Source of the DNA: Aliidongia dinghuensis
Lineage (GTDB): Bacteria; Pseudomonadota; Alphaproteobacteria; ATCC43930; CGMCC-115725
Length of the DNA: 64,000 nucleotides
Direction of reading: 5' to 3'
Assembly: GCF_014643535.1 (NCBI RefSeq)
Contig: NZ_BMJQ01000023.1
Location: 1-64,000, forward strand
Made by a program: the position numbers and the translations under genes. Below, in pieces: positions 1 through 8,925 of this stretch; the first letter of the stretch is position 1, and every line of letters starts with the position of its first letter. The notes below the pieces were generated by a model. That model had not been told where the DNA came from. It saw nothing but the letters and a program-made list of their open reading frames with translations, and made no database searches.

Positions 1-203
1 GCCGAAATGGGGAATCGAAAACGCAGAAAAACCGCCGTCTTGACACGGCTTTCCTGCAAATCCAGTTACTTCAGCGCTCCGGAAAACCGCGCCAGATCAA
101 TCGCCTATCGATTGATCACGGACGACTCTATTTATTGTCGTGACGGCAAAGTCACCGAACGGCATTGGTTAGTGCGCTCATATGCGCGTGAGGCTTGCGT
201 CGC

Positions 204-824
204 TTATTTTTCCGGCACCAGCCCCGCCAATTCCCCCTGCCCGTCCGCCCGCAATCCCTCGGCGACGCCCGTCCGGTCGGCCACCGGCCGGTTCTGGCTC
301 ATCTTCCATTTGCCTTCGAGCCGCGCGATTGGCAGGCGGAAGCCCACGATGCCTTTCAAGTGCGCGCGGATGAAGTCCGGCGGCGCGTCGGTCACGGCCC
401 AGGGCGAAGTGCGCGGTCCCTCGTGCCGGTTGGTGAGGCGCGTCACCACGTCCAGGAGCTGGTCCGCGTCGTCGAAGAATTCGAGCGGGCCGTAGGCGTG
501 GATCGCCACATAGTTCCAGGTCGGCACGACCTTGCCGTGCTCGCGCTTCGTCGCGTACCAGCTCGGCGACACGTAGAAGTCCGGCCCCTGGAAGATCGCG
601 AGCGCATCCACGCCCGGTGCGGCACCACGACCTTGCGGATTGGGCTTGGCCAGATGGCCGACGAGCGTGCCGTAGGGTCCCGCGTCGGCGTCGAGCAGCA
701 TCGGCACATGGCTCGCGATCAGACCGTCGGCGCTGAGGCTCACGAGCGTCACGAGCCCGCTGTTGCGTATGGCCTCGTGCAGGACGGCGAGGTCGGTCTC
801 CTTGAAATGCGGCGGCACGTACAT
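204..824 (-). CDS. PaiB-family FMN-binding protein
   Basis: 206 aa, predicted cytoplasmic flavin-binding split-barrel protein of the PaiB / FMN-binding negative regulator family. Family signatures are visible: the N-terminal MYVPPHF, ASHVPMLLD near residue 37, GHLAKPNPQ near 56, SPSWYATK near 86, PTWNY near 101 and KWKMSQNRP near 172. The start is placed at the ATG giving MYVPPHF, because that is the conserved family N-terminus and an AAAGAGA sequence lies about 10 nt upstream; a longer reading frame to 1070 adds arginine-rich non-homologous sequence. PaiB of Bacillus represses sporulation and protease genes; most proteobacterial members are uncharacterised, so the regulatory role is inferred from the family name only. 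It is transcribed divergently from the dehydrogenase at 998. Confidence 0.9.
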   Translation of the reverse strand: MYVPPHFKETDLAVLHEAIRNSGLVTLVSLSADGLIASHVPMLLDADAGPYGTLVGHLAKPNPQGRGAAPGVDALAIFQGPDFYVSPSWYATKREHGKVVPTWNYVAIHAYGPLEFFDDADQLLDVVTRLTNRHEGPRTSPWAVTDAPPDFIRAHLKGIVGFRLPIARLEGKWKMSQNRPVADRTGVAEGLRADGQGELAGLVPEK

Positions 825-997
825 GGGCGCGAGGTCTCTTTGGCACGGATTGACGATGATGGAACGATGGCAGGATGCCAGCGCTCCGGAAAGAACCTCT
901 TCGGAGCCCGCGTCAGGGCCATTTACGCCGCCGCCGCTTGACAGTCTCCGCCGGCCGTTCTGCTCTTCATGCCGAACGGTGACGGGGAGGAAACGGC

Positions 998-1882
998 ATG
1001 CGCGTGGCGATCGCTGGACTCGGGCGGATGGGACGGGCGTTCGCCGCCAAGATCGGCGCCGACGGCGCACCGGTCCGGGTGTGGAACCGGACGCGCGGCC
1101 GGGCGGACGGTCTGGTACATGCGGTCGAGGTCGCGACGGCCGTCGCGCTCGTCGAGGAGGCCGATGTCATCCTGACCAGCCTGACCGACGATACCGCGGT
1201 CGAGGCGATCTATGACGAGCTTCTGGCCGGACCGGTCGCGGGACGGCTGTTCGTCGAGATGAGCACGATCCGGCCCGAAACGGTGCGCGGGATCGCGGCC
1301 CGGTCCGAGGCGCTGGGCGCCCGCCTGATCGACGCGCCGGTCGCCGGCGGCCCGGCCGTGGTCGCGGCCAGCCAGAGCCTGGCCTTCGTCGGCGGCGAAG
1401 CCCAGGACGTCGAGCGCGCGCGGCCGGTGCTGGGGCACTTCTGCCGCAAGGTCGCCCACATGGGCCCCGTCGGCAGCGGCACGGTCATGAAGCTGGTCGC
1501 GAACCTGCCGATCGGCGTCTATTTCCAGGCGCTCGCCGAAGGCCTGGCGCTGGGCCAGCGCCACGGGCTCGACCTCGAAGCCATGCTTGCGGTCATGATC
1601 GACAGCCCCGGCGCGCTCGCGGCCTTGCCGCGCAAGCTGCCGGCCATCCTGGGCGAGGTCGGCGACATTCCGTTCGACATCGCCGGCGTGCGCAAGGATC
1701 TGCTGGCGATGACCGCCGCCTGCCACCAGGCCGGCGTGCCGACCCCGGCCGCGACCGGCGCACTTGCCGCCTATGCCAGCGCCACGGCGGCCGGCTGGGG
1801 CGCCAAGGACTTCTCGACCATCATCCGCTTCTGGGCGGAGGCGGTCGCGGGCGTCAAGAAAGAGGGCATCACGAAAGCATAA
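998..1882 (+). CDS. NAD(P)-dependent beta-hydroxyacid dehydrogenase (3-hydroxyisobutyrate dehydrogenase family)
   Basis: 294 aa. The N-terminal Rossmann motif VAIAGLGRMG occupies residues 3-12, the substrate-loop motif DAPVAGGPAV is at 112-121, and the family's catalytic lysine is K165 in GTVMKLVANL. The C-terminal helical domain has KDLLAM and the PTPAA pattern of the family. It should oxidise a beta-hydroxyacid such as 3-hydroxyisobutyrate, glyoxylate-derived tartronate semialdehyde or a similar compound; the sequence does not fix the substrate. The start has GGGAGGAAA just upstream. It stands alone, and a palindrome beginning one base after the stop separates it from the convergent gene at 2012. 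Confidence 0.9.
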   Translation: MRVAIAGLGRMGRAFAAKIGADGAPVRVWNRTRGRADGLVHAVEVATAVALVEEADVILTSLTDDTAVEAIYDELLAGPVAGRLFVEMSTIRPETVRGIAARSEALGARLIDAPVAGGPAVVAASQSLAFVGGEAQDVERARPVLGHFCRKVAHMGPVGSGTVMKLVANLPIGVYFQALAEGLALGQRHGLDLEAMLAVMIDSPGALAALPRKLPAILGEVGDIPFDIAGVRKDLLAMTAACHQAGVPTPAATGALAAYASATAAGWGAKDFSTIIRFWAEAVAGVKKEGITKA

Positions 1883-1910
1883 ACCCCCGCCCGGGCGAGC
1901 GGGCGAGGGT
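1883..1910. terminator. Convergent-junction hairpin, copy 1
   Basis: Arms 1883-1893 and 1900-1910 are complementary except for one mismatch and enclose a 6-nt loop. The right arm CGGGCGAGGG recurs at 20877, 41380 and 57615. The hairpin starts directly after the dehydrogenase stop and lies between two convergent genes, so it probably stops transcription from both sides. There is no strong T-tract. Confidence 0.55.
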
Positions 1911-2011
1911 TCCCCCTGGAAGGTGCTTTCGGCCGGTGCCGCCGTTGGTCCCGACGAACCGCAGTTCCGACGAACCGCACCGGCCGGCGCCCCCCGGCAC
2001 CTGGGTGACGG

Positions 2012-2452
2012 TTACGACTTCGGCTGGACCGCCGGGGTCGCGGGCGCCGCCGGCGCCTTGCTGTCGACCTTGGCGTCGCCCTTCGTCTCGGCCTTGCCGT
2101 CCGCCTTGACGGGCGTCTTGCCGGCGTCCTTCATCTCGGTCTTCGTCGCTTTCTTGACGGCGTGAGCCTTCTTCACCGTCGATTTCGCCTTGCTCTCGGG
2201 CGCCTTGACCGCCGCCTTGGTCTCGCCCTTGACGTCGGGCGCCTTGGCGGTCGCGTCCTGCTTGACCGTGGGCGCCGTGACGGCGGCGGCCGGCGCAGAA
2301 GAGATGCTGGTCGAAGCGCTGCCGGCCGGCGAGGTCGCCGCGGGCGCAGCACTGGTCGGAGCGGCGCTCTGGGCAAGGGCGAAGGCCGGCGCCATCGCCA
2401 GCGCACCGGCGACGATGAGGGACCGCGACAGGGTGGTGAGCTTGGCAATCAT
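2012..2452 (-). CDS. Secreted Ala/Lys-rich low-complexity protein
   Basis: 146 aa. A signal peptide covers about residues 1-28 (hydrophobic core LIVAGALAMAPAFA, cleavage after ALAQ). The mature part is alanine/serine/proline-rich (30-65) and then a lysine-alanine region with K-A-P-D/E spacing (66-146), highly basic and probably disordered. I recognise no domain. The start is the ATG preceded by AGAAGGACGG. A much longer open frame continues upstream antisense to ffh and is a high-GC artefact. Being basic and exported, it may bind polyanions or the envelope in the periplasm, but that is only inference from composition. Confidence 0.75.
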   Translation of the reverse strand: MIAKLTTLSRSLIVAGALAMAPAFALAQSAAPTSAAPAATSPAGSASTSISSAPAAAVTAPTVKQDATAKAPDVKGETKAAVKAPESKAKSTVKKAHAVKKATKTEMKDAGKTPVKADGKAETKGDAKVDSKAPAAPATPAVQPKS

Positions 2453-2605
2453 AATCTGTTCCGTCCTTCTGGGTCGTCTCGTGGATGAGACGCCCTGATA
2501 ACGGACCCTCGGAACAGGATAGTCCGCGACGAAGTGGTGGTATTGTGGTGGCGGAATTGCGGCGGACTGAGATCCGATTGAGGCACAAGGCCGCATGCGG
2601 CTCGC

Positions 2606-2775
2606 GCAGGGCGCCCCTGCCCCGTCGGACTTGACTCCGACGTCCCCCGCTTCTATCAATCCGCCCCTGTTGCGAAGTCCGGTAAGGGCTTCGCCTCGGT
2701 TTTCATCGGCTCGCCCGACCCGATCGGAGAGTCGCCGCCAGTCCGCGAGTGTCGCGCACTGGCCTTTTTGTTTTG
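2606..2775 (+). ncRNA. Structured leader upstream of ffh ending in a terminator-like hairpin
   Basis: Between the divergent genes (2453-2800) lie four hairpins in the ffh sense: 2606-2620 (GCAGGG/CCCTGC), 2624-2641 (GTCGGA/TCCGAC), 2672-2694 (GCGAAG/CTTCGC) and 2737-2763 (GCCAGT/ACTGGC). The last is followed by CTTTTTGTTTTG, which looks like an intrinsic terminator only 25 nt before the ffh ATG. It could be an attenuator or a separate small RNA read-through into ffh. I do not see the SRP RNA tetraloop signature, so it is not obviously ffs. The rest of the 348-bp gap shows nothing else I can support. Confidence 0.45.
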
Positions 2776-2800
2776 TCCGGATGGGGCTTGGGCACGGCTG

Positions 2801-4177
2801 ATGTTCGATAGTCTGACCACACGGCTCGGCGACGTCTTCGACCGGCTGCGCAAGCGCGGCGCGCTCTCGGAGGCCGACGTCACGGCGGCGCTGCGCGAGG
2901 TGCGCGTGGCGCTGCTCGAGGCCGACGTGGCGCTGCCGGTCGTCAAGGACTTCGTCAATGCGGTGAAGGACAAGGCGATCGGCCAGGACGTCGTCCGGTC
3001 GGTCAGCCCCGGCCAGATGGTCATCAAGATCGTCCACGACCACCTGGTCGAGGTGCTGGGCTCGGACGCGGTCGAGCTTTCGTTCGCCTCGGTGCCGCCG
3101 GTGCCGGTGCTGATGGTGGGCCTGCAGGGCTCGGGCAAGACCACGACCTCGGCCAAGATCGCGCTCCGCCTCAAGAACCGCGACAAGAAGAAGGTGCTGC
3201 TGGCGTCGCTCGACGTGCATCGCCCGGCAGCGCAGGAGCAGCTCGCCATCCTCGGCCGCCAGGCCGGCATCGACACGCTGCCGATCGTAGCAGGCGAGAA
3301 GCCGATCGCGATCGCCGAGCGCGCGATGAAGATGGGCCGGCTCGAAGGCTATGACGTGGTCATGCTGGATACCGCCGGCCGGCTGCATATCGACGAGGCG
3401 CTGATGATGGAGGTCGCGGCCGTGCGCGATCTCGTCAAGCCGCACGAGACGCTGCTGGTCGCCGACGCCATGACCGGCCAGGACGCGGTGACGGTCGGCA
3501 AGGCGTTCAACGAGCGCATCGGGTTGACCGGCATTGTCTTGACCCGCGTCGACGGCGATGCGCGCGGCGGTGCGGCCTTGTCCATGCGCGCCGTCACCGG
3601 CAAGCCGATCAAGCTCCTCGGCATGGGCGAGAAGCTGGACGCCCTCGAGACGTTCCATCCCGACCGCATCGCCGGCCGCATCCTCGGCATGGGCGACGTG
3701 GTGAGCCTGGTCGAGAAGGCCGCCGAGACCATCGACCAGGAAGAGGCCGCGAAACTCGCGGCCAAGATGGAAAAGGGCAATTTCGACCTGGACGACCTGG
3801 CGGCGCAGCTGAAGCAGCTCCGCAAGATGGGCGGCATGTCGGGGATGCTGGGCATGCTGCCCGGCATCGGCAAGATCAAGAAGCAGCTCTCCGAAGCCAA
3901 CATCGACGACAGGATCATCAAGCGCCAGGAGGCGATCATCTCGTCGATGACCAAGGCAGAGCGCAAGAATCCGAAGATCCTGAACGGCTCGCGCCGCCGG
4001 CGCATCGCCGCGGGATCCGGCACCAGCGTGCAGGACGTCAACAAGCTCCTGAAGCAGCATCAGGACATGGCGACGATGATGAAGAAGGTCCAGAAGCTCG
4101 GCAAGAAAGGCATCATGCGCCAGGGATTGGCGGGCCTGTTGCCGGGCGGCGGCGGCGGCGGGCCGTTCCGTCACTGA
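2801..4177 (+). CDS. ffh: Signal recognition particle protein Ffh
   Basis: 458 aa, the usual length. It binds 4.5S RNA and signal sequences of nascent membrane proteins and delivers ribosomes to FtsY. The N domain (1-90) starts MFDSLTTRLGDVFDRL; the G domain has the P-loop GLQGSGKTT at 107-115 and DTAGRLHID; the methionine-rich M domain from about residue 300 includes MGGMSGMLGMLPGIGK and ends in a glycine run. The start at MFDSL fits the family; an in-frame ATG 33 nt upstream would overlap the terminator-like leader. It is the first gene of ffh-rpsP-rimM-trmD-rplS. Confidence 0.98.
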   Translation: MFDSLTTRLGDVFDRLRKRGALSEADVTAALREVRVALLEADVALPVVKDFVNAVKDKAIGQDVVRSVSPGQMVIKIVHDHLVEVLGSDAVELSFASVPPVPVLMVGLQGSGKTTTSAKIALRLKNRDKKKVLLASLDVHRPAAQEQLAILGRQAGIDTLPIVAGEKPIAIAERAMKMGRLEGYDVVMLDTAGRLHIDEALMMEVAAVRDLVKPHETLLVADAMTGQDAVTVGKAFNERIGLTGIVLTRVDGDARGGAALSMRAVTGKPIKLLGMGEKLDALETFHPDRIAGRILGMGDVVSLVEKAAETIDQEEAAKLAAKMEKGNFDLDDLAAQLKQLRKMGGMSGMLGMLPGIGKIKKQLSEANIDDRIIKRQEAIISSMTKAERKNPKILNGSRRRRIAAGSGTSVQDVNKLLKQHQDMATMMKKVQKLGKKGIMRQGLAGLLPGGGGGGPFRH

Positions 4178-4246
4178 CGGACGGCGGACGCCCAAGGTTT
4201 CCATGAGTTTTCGGTTTTGATTTCAGGTTAAAGAGAAGGAACGCAC

Positions 4247-4603
4247 ATGAGCCTCAAGATCCGGCTGTCGCGCGGTGGCGCCAAGAAGCGGCCGTTCTAC
4301 AGCATCGTCATCGCTGACGCGCGCAGCCCGCGCGACGGCCGCTTCATCGAGCGGGTCGGCACCTACAACCCGATGGTCGAGAAGGACCATCCGGAGCGTC
4401 TGGTGCTGAAGGTCGAGCGCCTGAAGCATTGGCTGTCGGTCGGCGCCTCGCCGACGGACCGTGTCGAGCGCTTCCTGGCCGACGCCGAGCTGGTCGCGAA
4501 GAAGCAGCGCGTCGAGACGCCGAAGCAGTCGGCGCCGAAGGCGAAGGCCCAGGAGCGTGCCAAGCAGGCGGCCGCCAAGGCCGACGCTGCGGCGAACGCC
4601 TGA
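4247..4603 (+). CDS. rpsP: 30S ribosomal protein S16
   Basis: 118 aa. The S16 core spans residues 1-80 with [20 protein letters not shown] at the N-terminus, [14 protein letters not shown] and the VGASPTDRV segment. The C-terminus (about 85-118) is a lysine/alanine-rich extension, common in Alphaproteobacteria. A strong AAAGAGAAGGA ribosome site precedes the ATG. It lies in the conserved ffh-rpsP-rimM-trmD-rplS order and is expected to be co-transcribed. Confidence 0.98.
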   Translation: MSLKIRLSRGGAKKRPFYSIVIADARSPRDGRFIERVGTYNPMVEKDHPERLVLKVERLKHWLSVGASPTDRVERFLADAELVAKKQRVETPKQSAPKAKAQERAKQAAAKADAAANA

Positions 4604-4642
4604 GGCCCAGTGCCCATTCACAGCTAAGCCGGCCTTCAAGCC

Positions 4643-5212
4643 ATGTCCGCGCCCTCGAAGCGTCTCTGTGTTGGAATCGTCACCGGTGCCCAAGGCATCC
4701 GGGGGGCGGTCCGCATCAAGAGCTTCACCGCCGATCCGATCGACATCGACGCCTATGGCCCGGTGTCGGACGAGGCGGGCACGCGGACGTTCACGCTCAA
4801 GTCGGTCGGCCAGTCCAAGGGCGTGGTCGTGGCCACCCTCTCGGGCGTCACGGACCGCAACGCGGCCGAAGCGCTGAGGGGCCTGCACCTCTTCGTCGAC
4901 CGGGACCGGCTGCCGCCGGCGGACGAGGAAGAGTACTACCACGCCGACCTGCTGGGCCTTGCGGCCGAGCTGGTCGGGGGCCAGGCGCTGGGCCGGATCA
5001 CCGCAGTCTATGACTTCGGGGCCGGCGATGCGCTCGAGGTGACGGGTGCCGACGGTGCCGTGGTCATGGTGCCCTTCACCAAGGCTGCTGTACCGGTCGT
5101 CGACCTCGCTGCCGGCAAGGTCGTCATCGACCCGCCGGCCGGACTGTTCGAAAAGCCGGAGCCGCCGCAGCCGCTCGAGCAGCAGGCGGCACTGGCCGGA
5201 GACCCGTCGTGA
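4643..5212 (+). CDS. rimM: Ribosome maturation factor RimM
   Basis: 189 aa. RimM assists 30S head maturation and binds S19. The N-terminal RimM domain starts at [23 protein letters not shown]; the PRC barrel follows ([11 protein letters not shown] at about 93-103 and the IDPPAGLFE end). A proline/glutamine-rich C-terminal tail of about 25 residues follows the domain. The stop overlaps the trmD GTG start as GTGA, implying translational coupling. Confidence 0.96.
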   Translation: MSAPSKRLCVGIVTGAQGIRGAVRIKSFTADPIDIDAYGPVSDEAGTRTFTLKSVGQSKGVVVATLSGVTDRNAAEALRGLHLFVDRDRLPPADEEEYYHADLLGLAAELVGGQALGRITAVYDFGAGDALEVTGADGAVVMVPFTKAAVPVVDLAAGKVVIDPPAGLFEKPEPPQPLEQQAALAGDPS

Positions 5213-5982
5213 CGTCGCGGGGGACTTGGGCCGCGGCCGTGCTCACCCTGTTCCCGGAGATGTTTCCGGGACCGCTCGGGCTCTCGCTCGCCGGCAAGGC
5301 GATGGAGCGCGGGCGCTGGTCGTTGAAGACGGTGGACATCAGGTCGTTCGCGACGGATGCCCACCGGACGGTCGACGACACGCCGTTCGGCGGCGGCCCG
5401 GGCATGGTGCTGAAGCCGGACGTGGTCGATGCGGCGCTCAGGGCCGAGACGACGCCAGGCCCGCGGATCTATCTCTCGCCCCGTGGGCGGGTGGTCGATC
5501 AGCGGCGCATCCGGGAACTGGTCGAGGGCCCTGGGGCCGTGCTGCTGTGCGGCCGGTTCGAGGGGCTGGACCAGCGGGTGATCGAAGAACATGCGCTCGA
5601 GGAGCTGAGCCTCGGCGATTTCGTGCTCTCCGGCGGCGAGCCGGCGGCGATCGCCATCCTCGACGCCTGCGTCCGGCTGCTGCCGGGCACGGTCGGAGCG
5701 CCCGAGACGCTGATCGAGGAGAGCTTCGAGGCGGGCTTGTTGGAATACCCCCACTACACCAGACCGCAGGTGTGGCGGGGGCGCGCGGTACCGGAGGTCC
5801 TCCTGTCCGGCAACCACGCCAAGATCAAGGCCTGGCGACAGGCTGCGGCAGAGGCGGCGACGAAGGGGCGACGGCCCGATCTGTGGGATCGGTACCAGGC
5901 CAGGACGGCCGCCCGCCAGAATAGCAATGGAACTGAACGCGCGACCGGCCCACTGGCCGGCGCCATCGAGGAAGAGGTGTAG
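5209..5982 (+). CDS. trmD: tRNA (guanine-N1)-methyltransferase TrmD
   Basis: 257 aa, SPOUT-class enzyme that makes m1G37 in tRNAs. Visible motifs are [15 protein letters not shown] at the N-terminus, [16 protein letters not shown], and the knotted AdoMet site [16 protein letters not shown] with [12 protein letters not shown]. It begins with GTG overlapping the rimM stop. The C-terminal 20 residues are an extra tail beyond the catalytic and helical domains. rplS follows 2 nt later. Confidence 0.97.
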   Translation: MTSRGTWAAAVLTLFPEMFPGPLGLSLAGKAMERGRWSLKTVDIRSFATDAHRTVDDTPFGGGPGMVLKPDVVDAALRAETTPGPRIYLSPRGRVVDQRRIRELVEGPGAVLLCGRFEGLDQRVIEEHALEELSLGDFVLSGGEPAAIAILDACVRLLPGTVGAPETLIEESFEAGLLEYPHYTRPQVWRGRAVPEVLLSGNHAKIKAWRQAAAEAATKGRRPDLWDRYQARTAARQNSNGTERATGPLAGAIEEEV

Positions 5983-5984
5983 AA

Positions 5985-6368
5985 ATGAACCTTCTGCAGA
6001 CGATCGAGCAGGAGCAGGTCGACAAGCTGGCCGCCGAGCGCGGCGTGCCGGACTTCATTCCGGGCGACACGATCAAGGTCAGCGTCAAGGTCGTCGAGGG
6101 CGACCGTGAGCGCATCCAGGCGTTCGAGGGCGTGTGCATCGCCCGCAAGAACGCCGGCATCAACTCGAACTTCACGCTGCGCAAGATTTCGTACGGCGAG
6201 GGTGTCGAGCGCGTCTTCCCGCTCTATTCGCCGCGGCTGACGGCGATCGAGGTGGTGCGCCAGGGCGACGTGCGCCGCGCCAAGCTCTACTACCTGCGCG
6301 GCCGGACCGGCAAGGCCGCCCGCATCACCGAAAAGGCCCGCTCGACGGCCGCCAAGGACGCCGAGTAA
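5985..6368 (+). CDS. rplS: 50S ribosomal protein L19
   Basis: 127 aa. Typical L19: an N-terminal helix with [15 protein letters not shown], then the beta-barrel [12 protein letters not shown]-like segment, [14 protein letters not shown], and the [14 protein letters not shown] end. It lies at the intersubunit bridge. It is the last gene of the ffh operon; a spaced GGCCA/TGGCC pair at 6387-6405 downstream has no T-run, so I do not call it a terminator. Confidence 0.98.
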   Translation: MNLLQTIEQEQVDKLAAERGVPDFIPGDTIKVSVKVVEGDRERIQAFEGVCIARKNAGINSNFTLRKISYGEGVERVFPLYSPRLTAIEVVRQGDVRRAKLYYLRGRTGKAARITEKARSTAAKDAE

Positions 6369-6621
6369 GCGCTTGTTGCATCCCGGGGCCAGCCGACCGT
6401 TGGCCTTGGGCGCGCTTCCTCAAGATCGCCAAATTCCGTGCGGGCAAGATGTCCCGCGCGGTATTGGGTGCTGGTGGTGGAGATCACATCCGCGCAACCA
6501 GAAGTGCGGTATGGTGATATTCGATAAAATACGATATAGTCCGCGCCCATTGTTAGGGTGCTTTTGATCGCATTGATGTTCTAGCACGGCGTCCAACTAC
6601 TTTTTTTATGGGATCAATATT

Positions 6622-7254
6622 ATGAGCGAAGTCCAGTCGCCCCAGCCGAAGCCCCCTGCGCCGCCGGAAGAGGTCGGGGCGGGTAAGTACGCGTTCGCCG
6701 CATCCCGCCGCAACTGGCTCAAGGTCGGTCTCGCCGCCGCCCCTGTCGTGCTCATGCATAACCGGCCGACCTTCGCATCGACGTCCTCGTGCCAGGCACC
6801 GTCGGCCTGGATGTCGATCACCGTGGCCAACAGGAACGGCGTCAGCCTGTCGCATCAGCCGAAGTCGTCCTGCAGCCTCGGCCGGTCGCCCGGCTATTGG
6901 AAGCAGGGCTACTGCGATAGCAACCCCTACGCACTGGTCTCGCCGCAGGCCGGCAATCATGCGGGCTGTTCCTATCCGGCCAGCGGCGCCACCTTTCACT
7001 CGATCTTCGGCGCCGGGCCGACCGCCACGTTCGGCACCCTCCTGTGGCAGAGCCCGGGCAGCACCGAGTTCCACTTCGTCGCCGCCTATCTCAACGCCGC
7101 CAACAGCGGCAACGGCTCGGCAGCCGGGATCACCAACTACCCGATCTCGAAGGGCACGGTCATCGCCATGTATGATGGCAATTACGTCGACTCGACCGGG
7201 ACCCGCTGGAGCCAGGCGGACGGTCTTAACTACATCAAGAGCCTCGAGTCCTGA
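6622..7254 (+). CDS. Orphan Tat-exported protein with a CSLGRSPGYWK motif
   Basis: 210 aa, function unknown. A proline-rich N-terminus (1-20) leads to a twin-arginine-like signal SRRNWLKVGLAAAPVVL at about residues 29-45, so the protein is probably exported folded. The mature part has five or six cysteines, the motif CSLGRSPGYWKQGYC near 83-97, and aromatic/glycine-rich blocks (FHSIFGAGPTATFGTLLW, SQADGLNYIKSL). SPGYWK-type motifs occur in secreted proteins of several phyla, but I cannot name a function. It is monocistronic. The upstream 150 bp are unusually AT-rich, and the start codon sits in an AT-rich stretch without a clear Shine-Dalgarno sequence. Confidence 0.75.
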   Translation: MSEVQSPQPKPPAPPEEVGAGKYAFAASRRNWLKVGLAAAPVVLMHNRPTFASTSSCQAPSAWMSITVANRNGVSLSHQPKSSCSLGRSPGYWKQGYCDSNPYALVSPQAGNHAGCSYPASGATFHSIFGAGPTATFGTLLWQSPGSTEFHFVAAYLNAANSGNGSAAGITNYPISKGTVIAMYDGNYVDSTGTRWSQADGLNYIKSLES

Positions 7255-7280
7255 GCCCGGCTTTCAGGCAAGCAAGCCGG

Positions 7281-7306
7281 CCCGCGGCAGCACCTCGCGC
7301 CGCGGG
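7281..7306 (+). terminator. Hairpin after the Tat-exported protein gene
   Basis: CCCGCGGC (7281-7288) pairs with GCCGCGGG (7299-7306), followed by GGTTTC. It lies 26 nt after the stop. This is a plausible intrinsic terminator with a short T-tract. Confidence 0.5.
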
Positions 7307-7433
7307 GGTTTCGGCACATCCCTAACGACGCGTCCATGACGACATTGCGTCGCAGCCATTCGAAGCCAGCCCAATCTTTCCAAAACCGCACCGCACGCGG
7401 AACAAAAAATCCATTTTGCCGCCGGACGCCCGG

Positions 7434-7467
7434 GGTATCATCGCGCCTCTTTCAGCCCTGTGATACC
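7434..7467 (+). promoter_or_regulatory. Inverted repeat abutting the leuC ribosome site
   Basis: GGTATCA (7434-7440) and TGATACC (7461-7467) are perfect inverted repeats, 20 nt apart. The right arm directly touches the GAGGA Shine-Dalgarno sequence that serves the GTG start at 7482. As DNA it could be an operator for a leucine-responsive regulator; as RNA it would place a helix next to the ribosome site. I see no leader peptide with leucine codons. Confidence 0.3.
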
Positions 7468-7481
7468 GAGGACACCCGACC

Positions 7482-8894
7482 GTGGCCGCACCGCGCACGC
7501 TCTTCGACAAGATCTGGGCCAGCCATCTGGTCCATCGTCAGGACGACGGCACCTGCCTGATATATATCGACCGCCATCTCGTCCATGAGGTGACGAGTCC
7601 GCAGGCGTTCGAGGGGTTGCGCCTTGCCCACCGGCCCGTGCGCCGGCCGGACGCGACGCTTGCCGTCGCCGACCATAACGTGCCGACAACCGACCGGGCC
7701 GCCGGCATCACGGACGAAGAATCGCGCATCCAGGTCGAAACCCTGGAGAAGAATGCGGCGGCGACGGGCATCACCTATTTCGCGATGGACGACGTCCGCC
7801 AGGGCATCGTGCATATCGTCGGGCCCGAGCAGGGCTTCACGCTGCCGGGTACGACGATCGTGTGCGGCGACAGCCATACCTCGACGCACGGCGCGTTCGG
7901 CGCGCTCGCGTTCGGCATCGGCACGTCGGAGGTCGAGCATGTGCTGGCGACCCAGACGCTGATCCAGAAGCCGGCCAAGAACATGCTGGTCGAGGTCGAG
8001 GGCGACCTGCCGCCGGGTGCGACGGCCAAGGACATCGTGCTGCACATCATCGGGCTCATCGGCACGGCCGGCGGCACCGGCCACGTCATCGAATATGCCG
8101 GCTCGACCATCCGCGCGCTCGACATGGCGGGGCGCATGACGGTCTGCAACATGTCGATCGAGGGCGGCGCCCGCGCCGGCCTGATCGCCCCGGACGAGAC
8201 GACCTTCGCATATGCCCAGGGCCGGCCGATGGCGCCCAAGGGTGCCGCCTGGGAACAGGCCGTCGCCTATTGGAAGACGCTGCCGTCCGACCCGGGCGCC
8301 CATTACGACAAGGTCGTGCGCATCAACGCCGCCGACATCGTGCCGCAGGTGACCTGGGGGACCAGCCCCGAGGACGTGCTGCCGATCACCGGCCACGTGC
8401 CGGATCCGGCTAAGGAGGCCGACGATCAGCGCCGCGCCGCGATGCAGCGCTCGCTCGATTACATGGGCCTCGAGCCGGGCACGCCGCTCACGGCAGTGCC
8501 GGTGCAGCGCGTGTTCATCGGCTCCTGCACGAACGGCCGGATCGAGGATCTGCGCGCTGCCGCCGCGGTCGCCAAGGGCCGCAAGGTTGCGGCCGGCGTC
8601 CAGGCGATGGTCGTGCCCGGCTCGGGCCTGGTCAAGCACCAGGCGGAGGAAGAGGGCCTGGACCAGGTCTTCCTCGCCGCGGGCTTCGAATGGCGCGAGC
8701 CCGGCTGCTCCATGTGCCTCGCCATGAATGCCGACAAGCTCGAGCCGGGCGAACGCTGCGCCTCGACCTCGAACCGCAATTTCGAGGGACGCCAAGGGCG
8801 CGGCGGCCGCACCCATCTGGTCAGTCCGGCGATGGCGGTCGCGGCCGCAGTGACCGGCACGCTCGCCGACGTGCGCACCCTGCCCTCCCTCTGA
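7482..8894 (+). CDS. leuC: 3-isopropylmalate dehydratase large subunit
   Basis: 470 aa. With LeuD it isomerises 2- to 3-isopropylmalate in leucine biosynthesis. The [4Fe-4S] ligands are C349 (SCTNGR), C409 and C412 (CSMCLAMN), matching the spacing in E. coli Leu[22 protein letters not shown] is also present. Translation starts at GTG ([15 protein letters not shown]) with GAGGA upstream. leuD follows after 31 nt, in which a 15-bp sequence is tandemly duplicated across the leuC stop. Confidence 0.98.
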   Translation: MAAPRTLFDKIWASHLVHRQDDGTCLIYIDRHLVHEVTSPQAFEGLRLAHRPVRRPDATLAVADHNVPTTDRAAGITDEESRIQVETLEKNAAATGITYFAMDDVRQGIVHIVGPEQGFTLPGTTIVCGDSHTSTHGAFGALAFGIGTSEVEHVLATQTLIQKPAKNMLVEVEGDLPPGATAKDIVLHIIGLIGTAGGTGHVIEYAGSTIRALDMAGRMTVCNMSIEGGARAGLIAPDETTFAYAQGRPMAPKGAAWEQAVAYWKTLPSDPGAHYDKVVRINAADIVPQVTWGTSPEDVLPITGHVPDPAKEADDQRRAAMQRSLDYMGLEPGTPLTAVPVQRVFIGSCTNGRIEDLRAAAAVAKGRKVAAGVQAMVVPGSGLVKHQAEEEGLDQVFLAAGFEWREPGCSMCLAMNADKLEPGERCASTSNRNFEGRQGRGGRTHLVSPAMAVAAAVTGTLADVRTLPSL

Positions 8895-8916
8895 CGCCCT
8901 TCCCTCTGACGCCAGG
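8887..8916 (+). repeat. 15-bp tandem duplication across the leuC stop
   Basis: Units CCCTCTGACGCCCTT (8887-8901) and CCCTCTGACGCCAGG (8902-8916) share the first 12 bases. The first contains the leuC TGA. This matches other 13- or 15-bp duplications at gene ends in this window. Confidence 0.6.
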
Positions 8917-8925
8917 CGCCGATCC

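Noticed and set aside
2606-2775. 4.5S SRP RNA gene next to ffh
   Set aside because: The GGAA tetraloop region and the AGCAGC internal-loop sequence of SRP RNA are missing, so it is left as an unassigned structured leader.
2453-4204. Upstream extension of the - strand secreted protein frame across ffh
   Set aside because: It is an antisense shadow of ffh; the signal peptide and ribosome site mark the true start at 2452.
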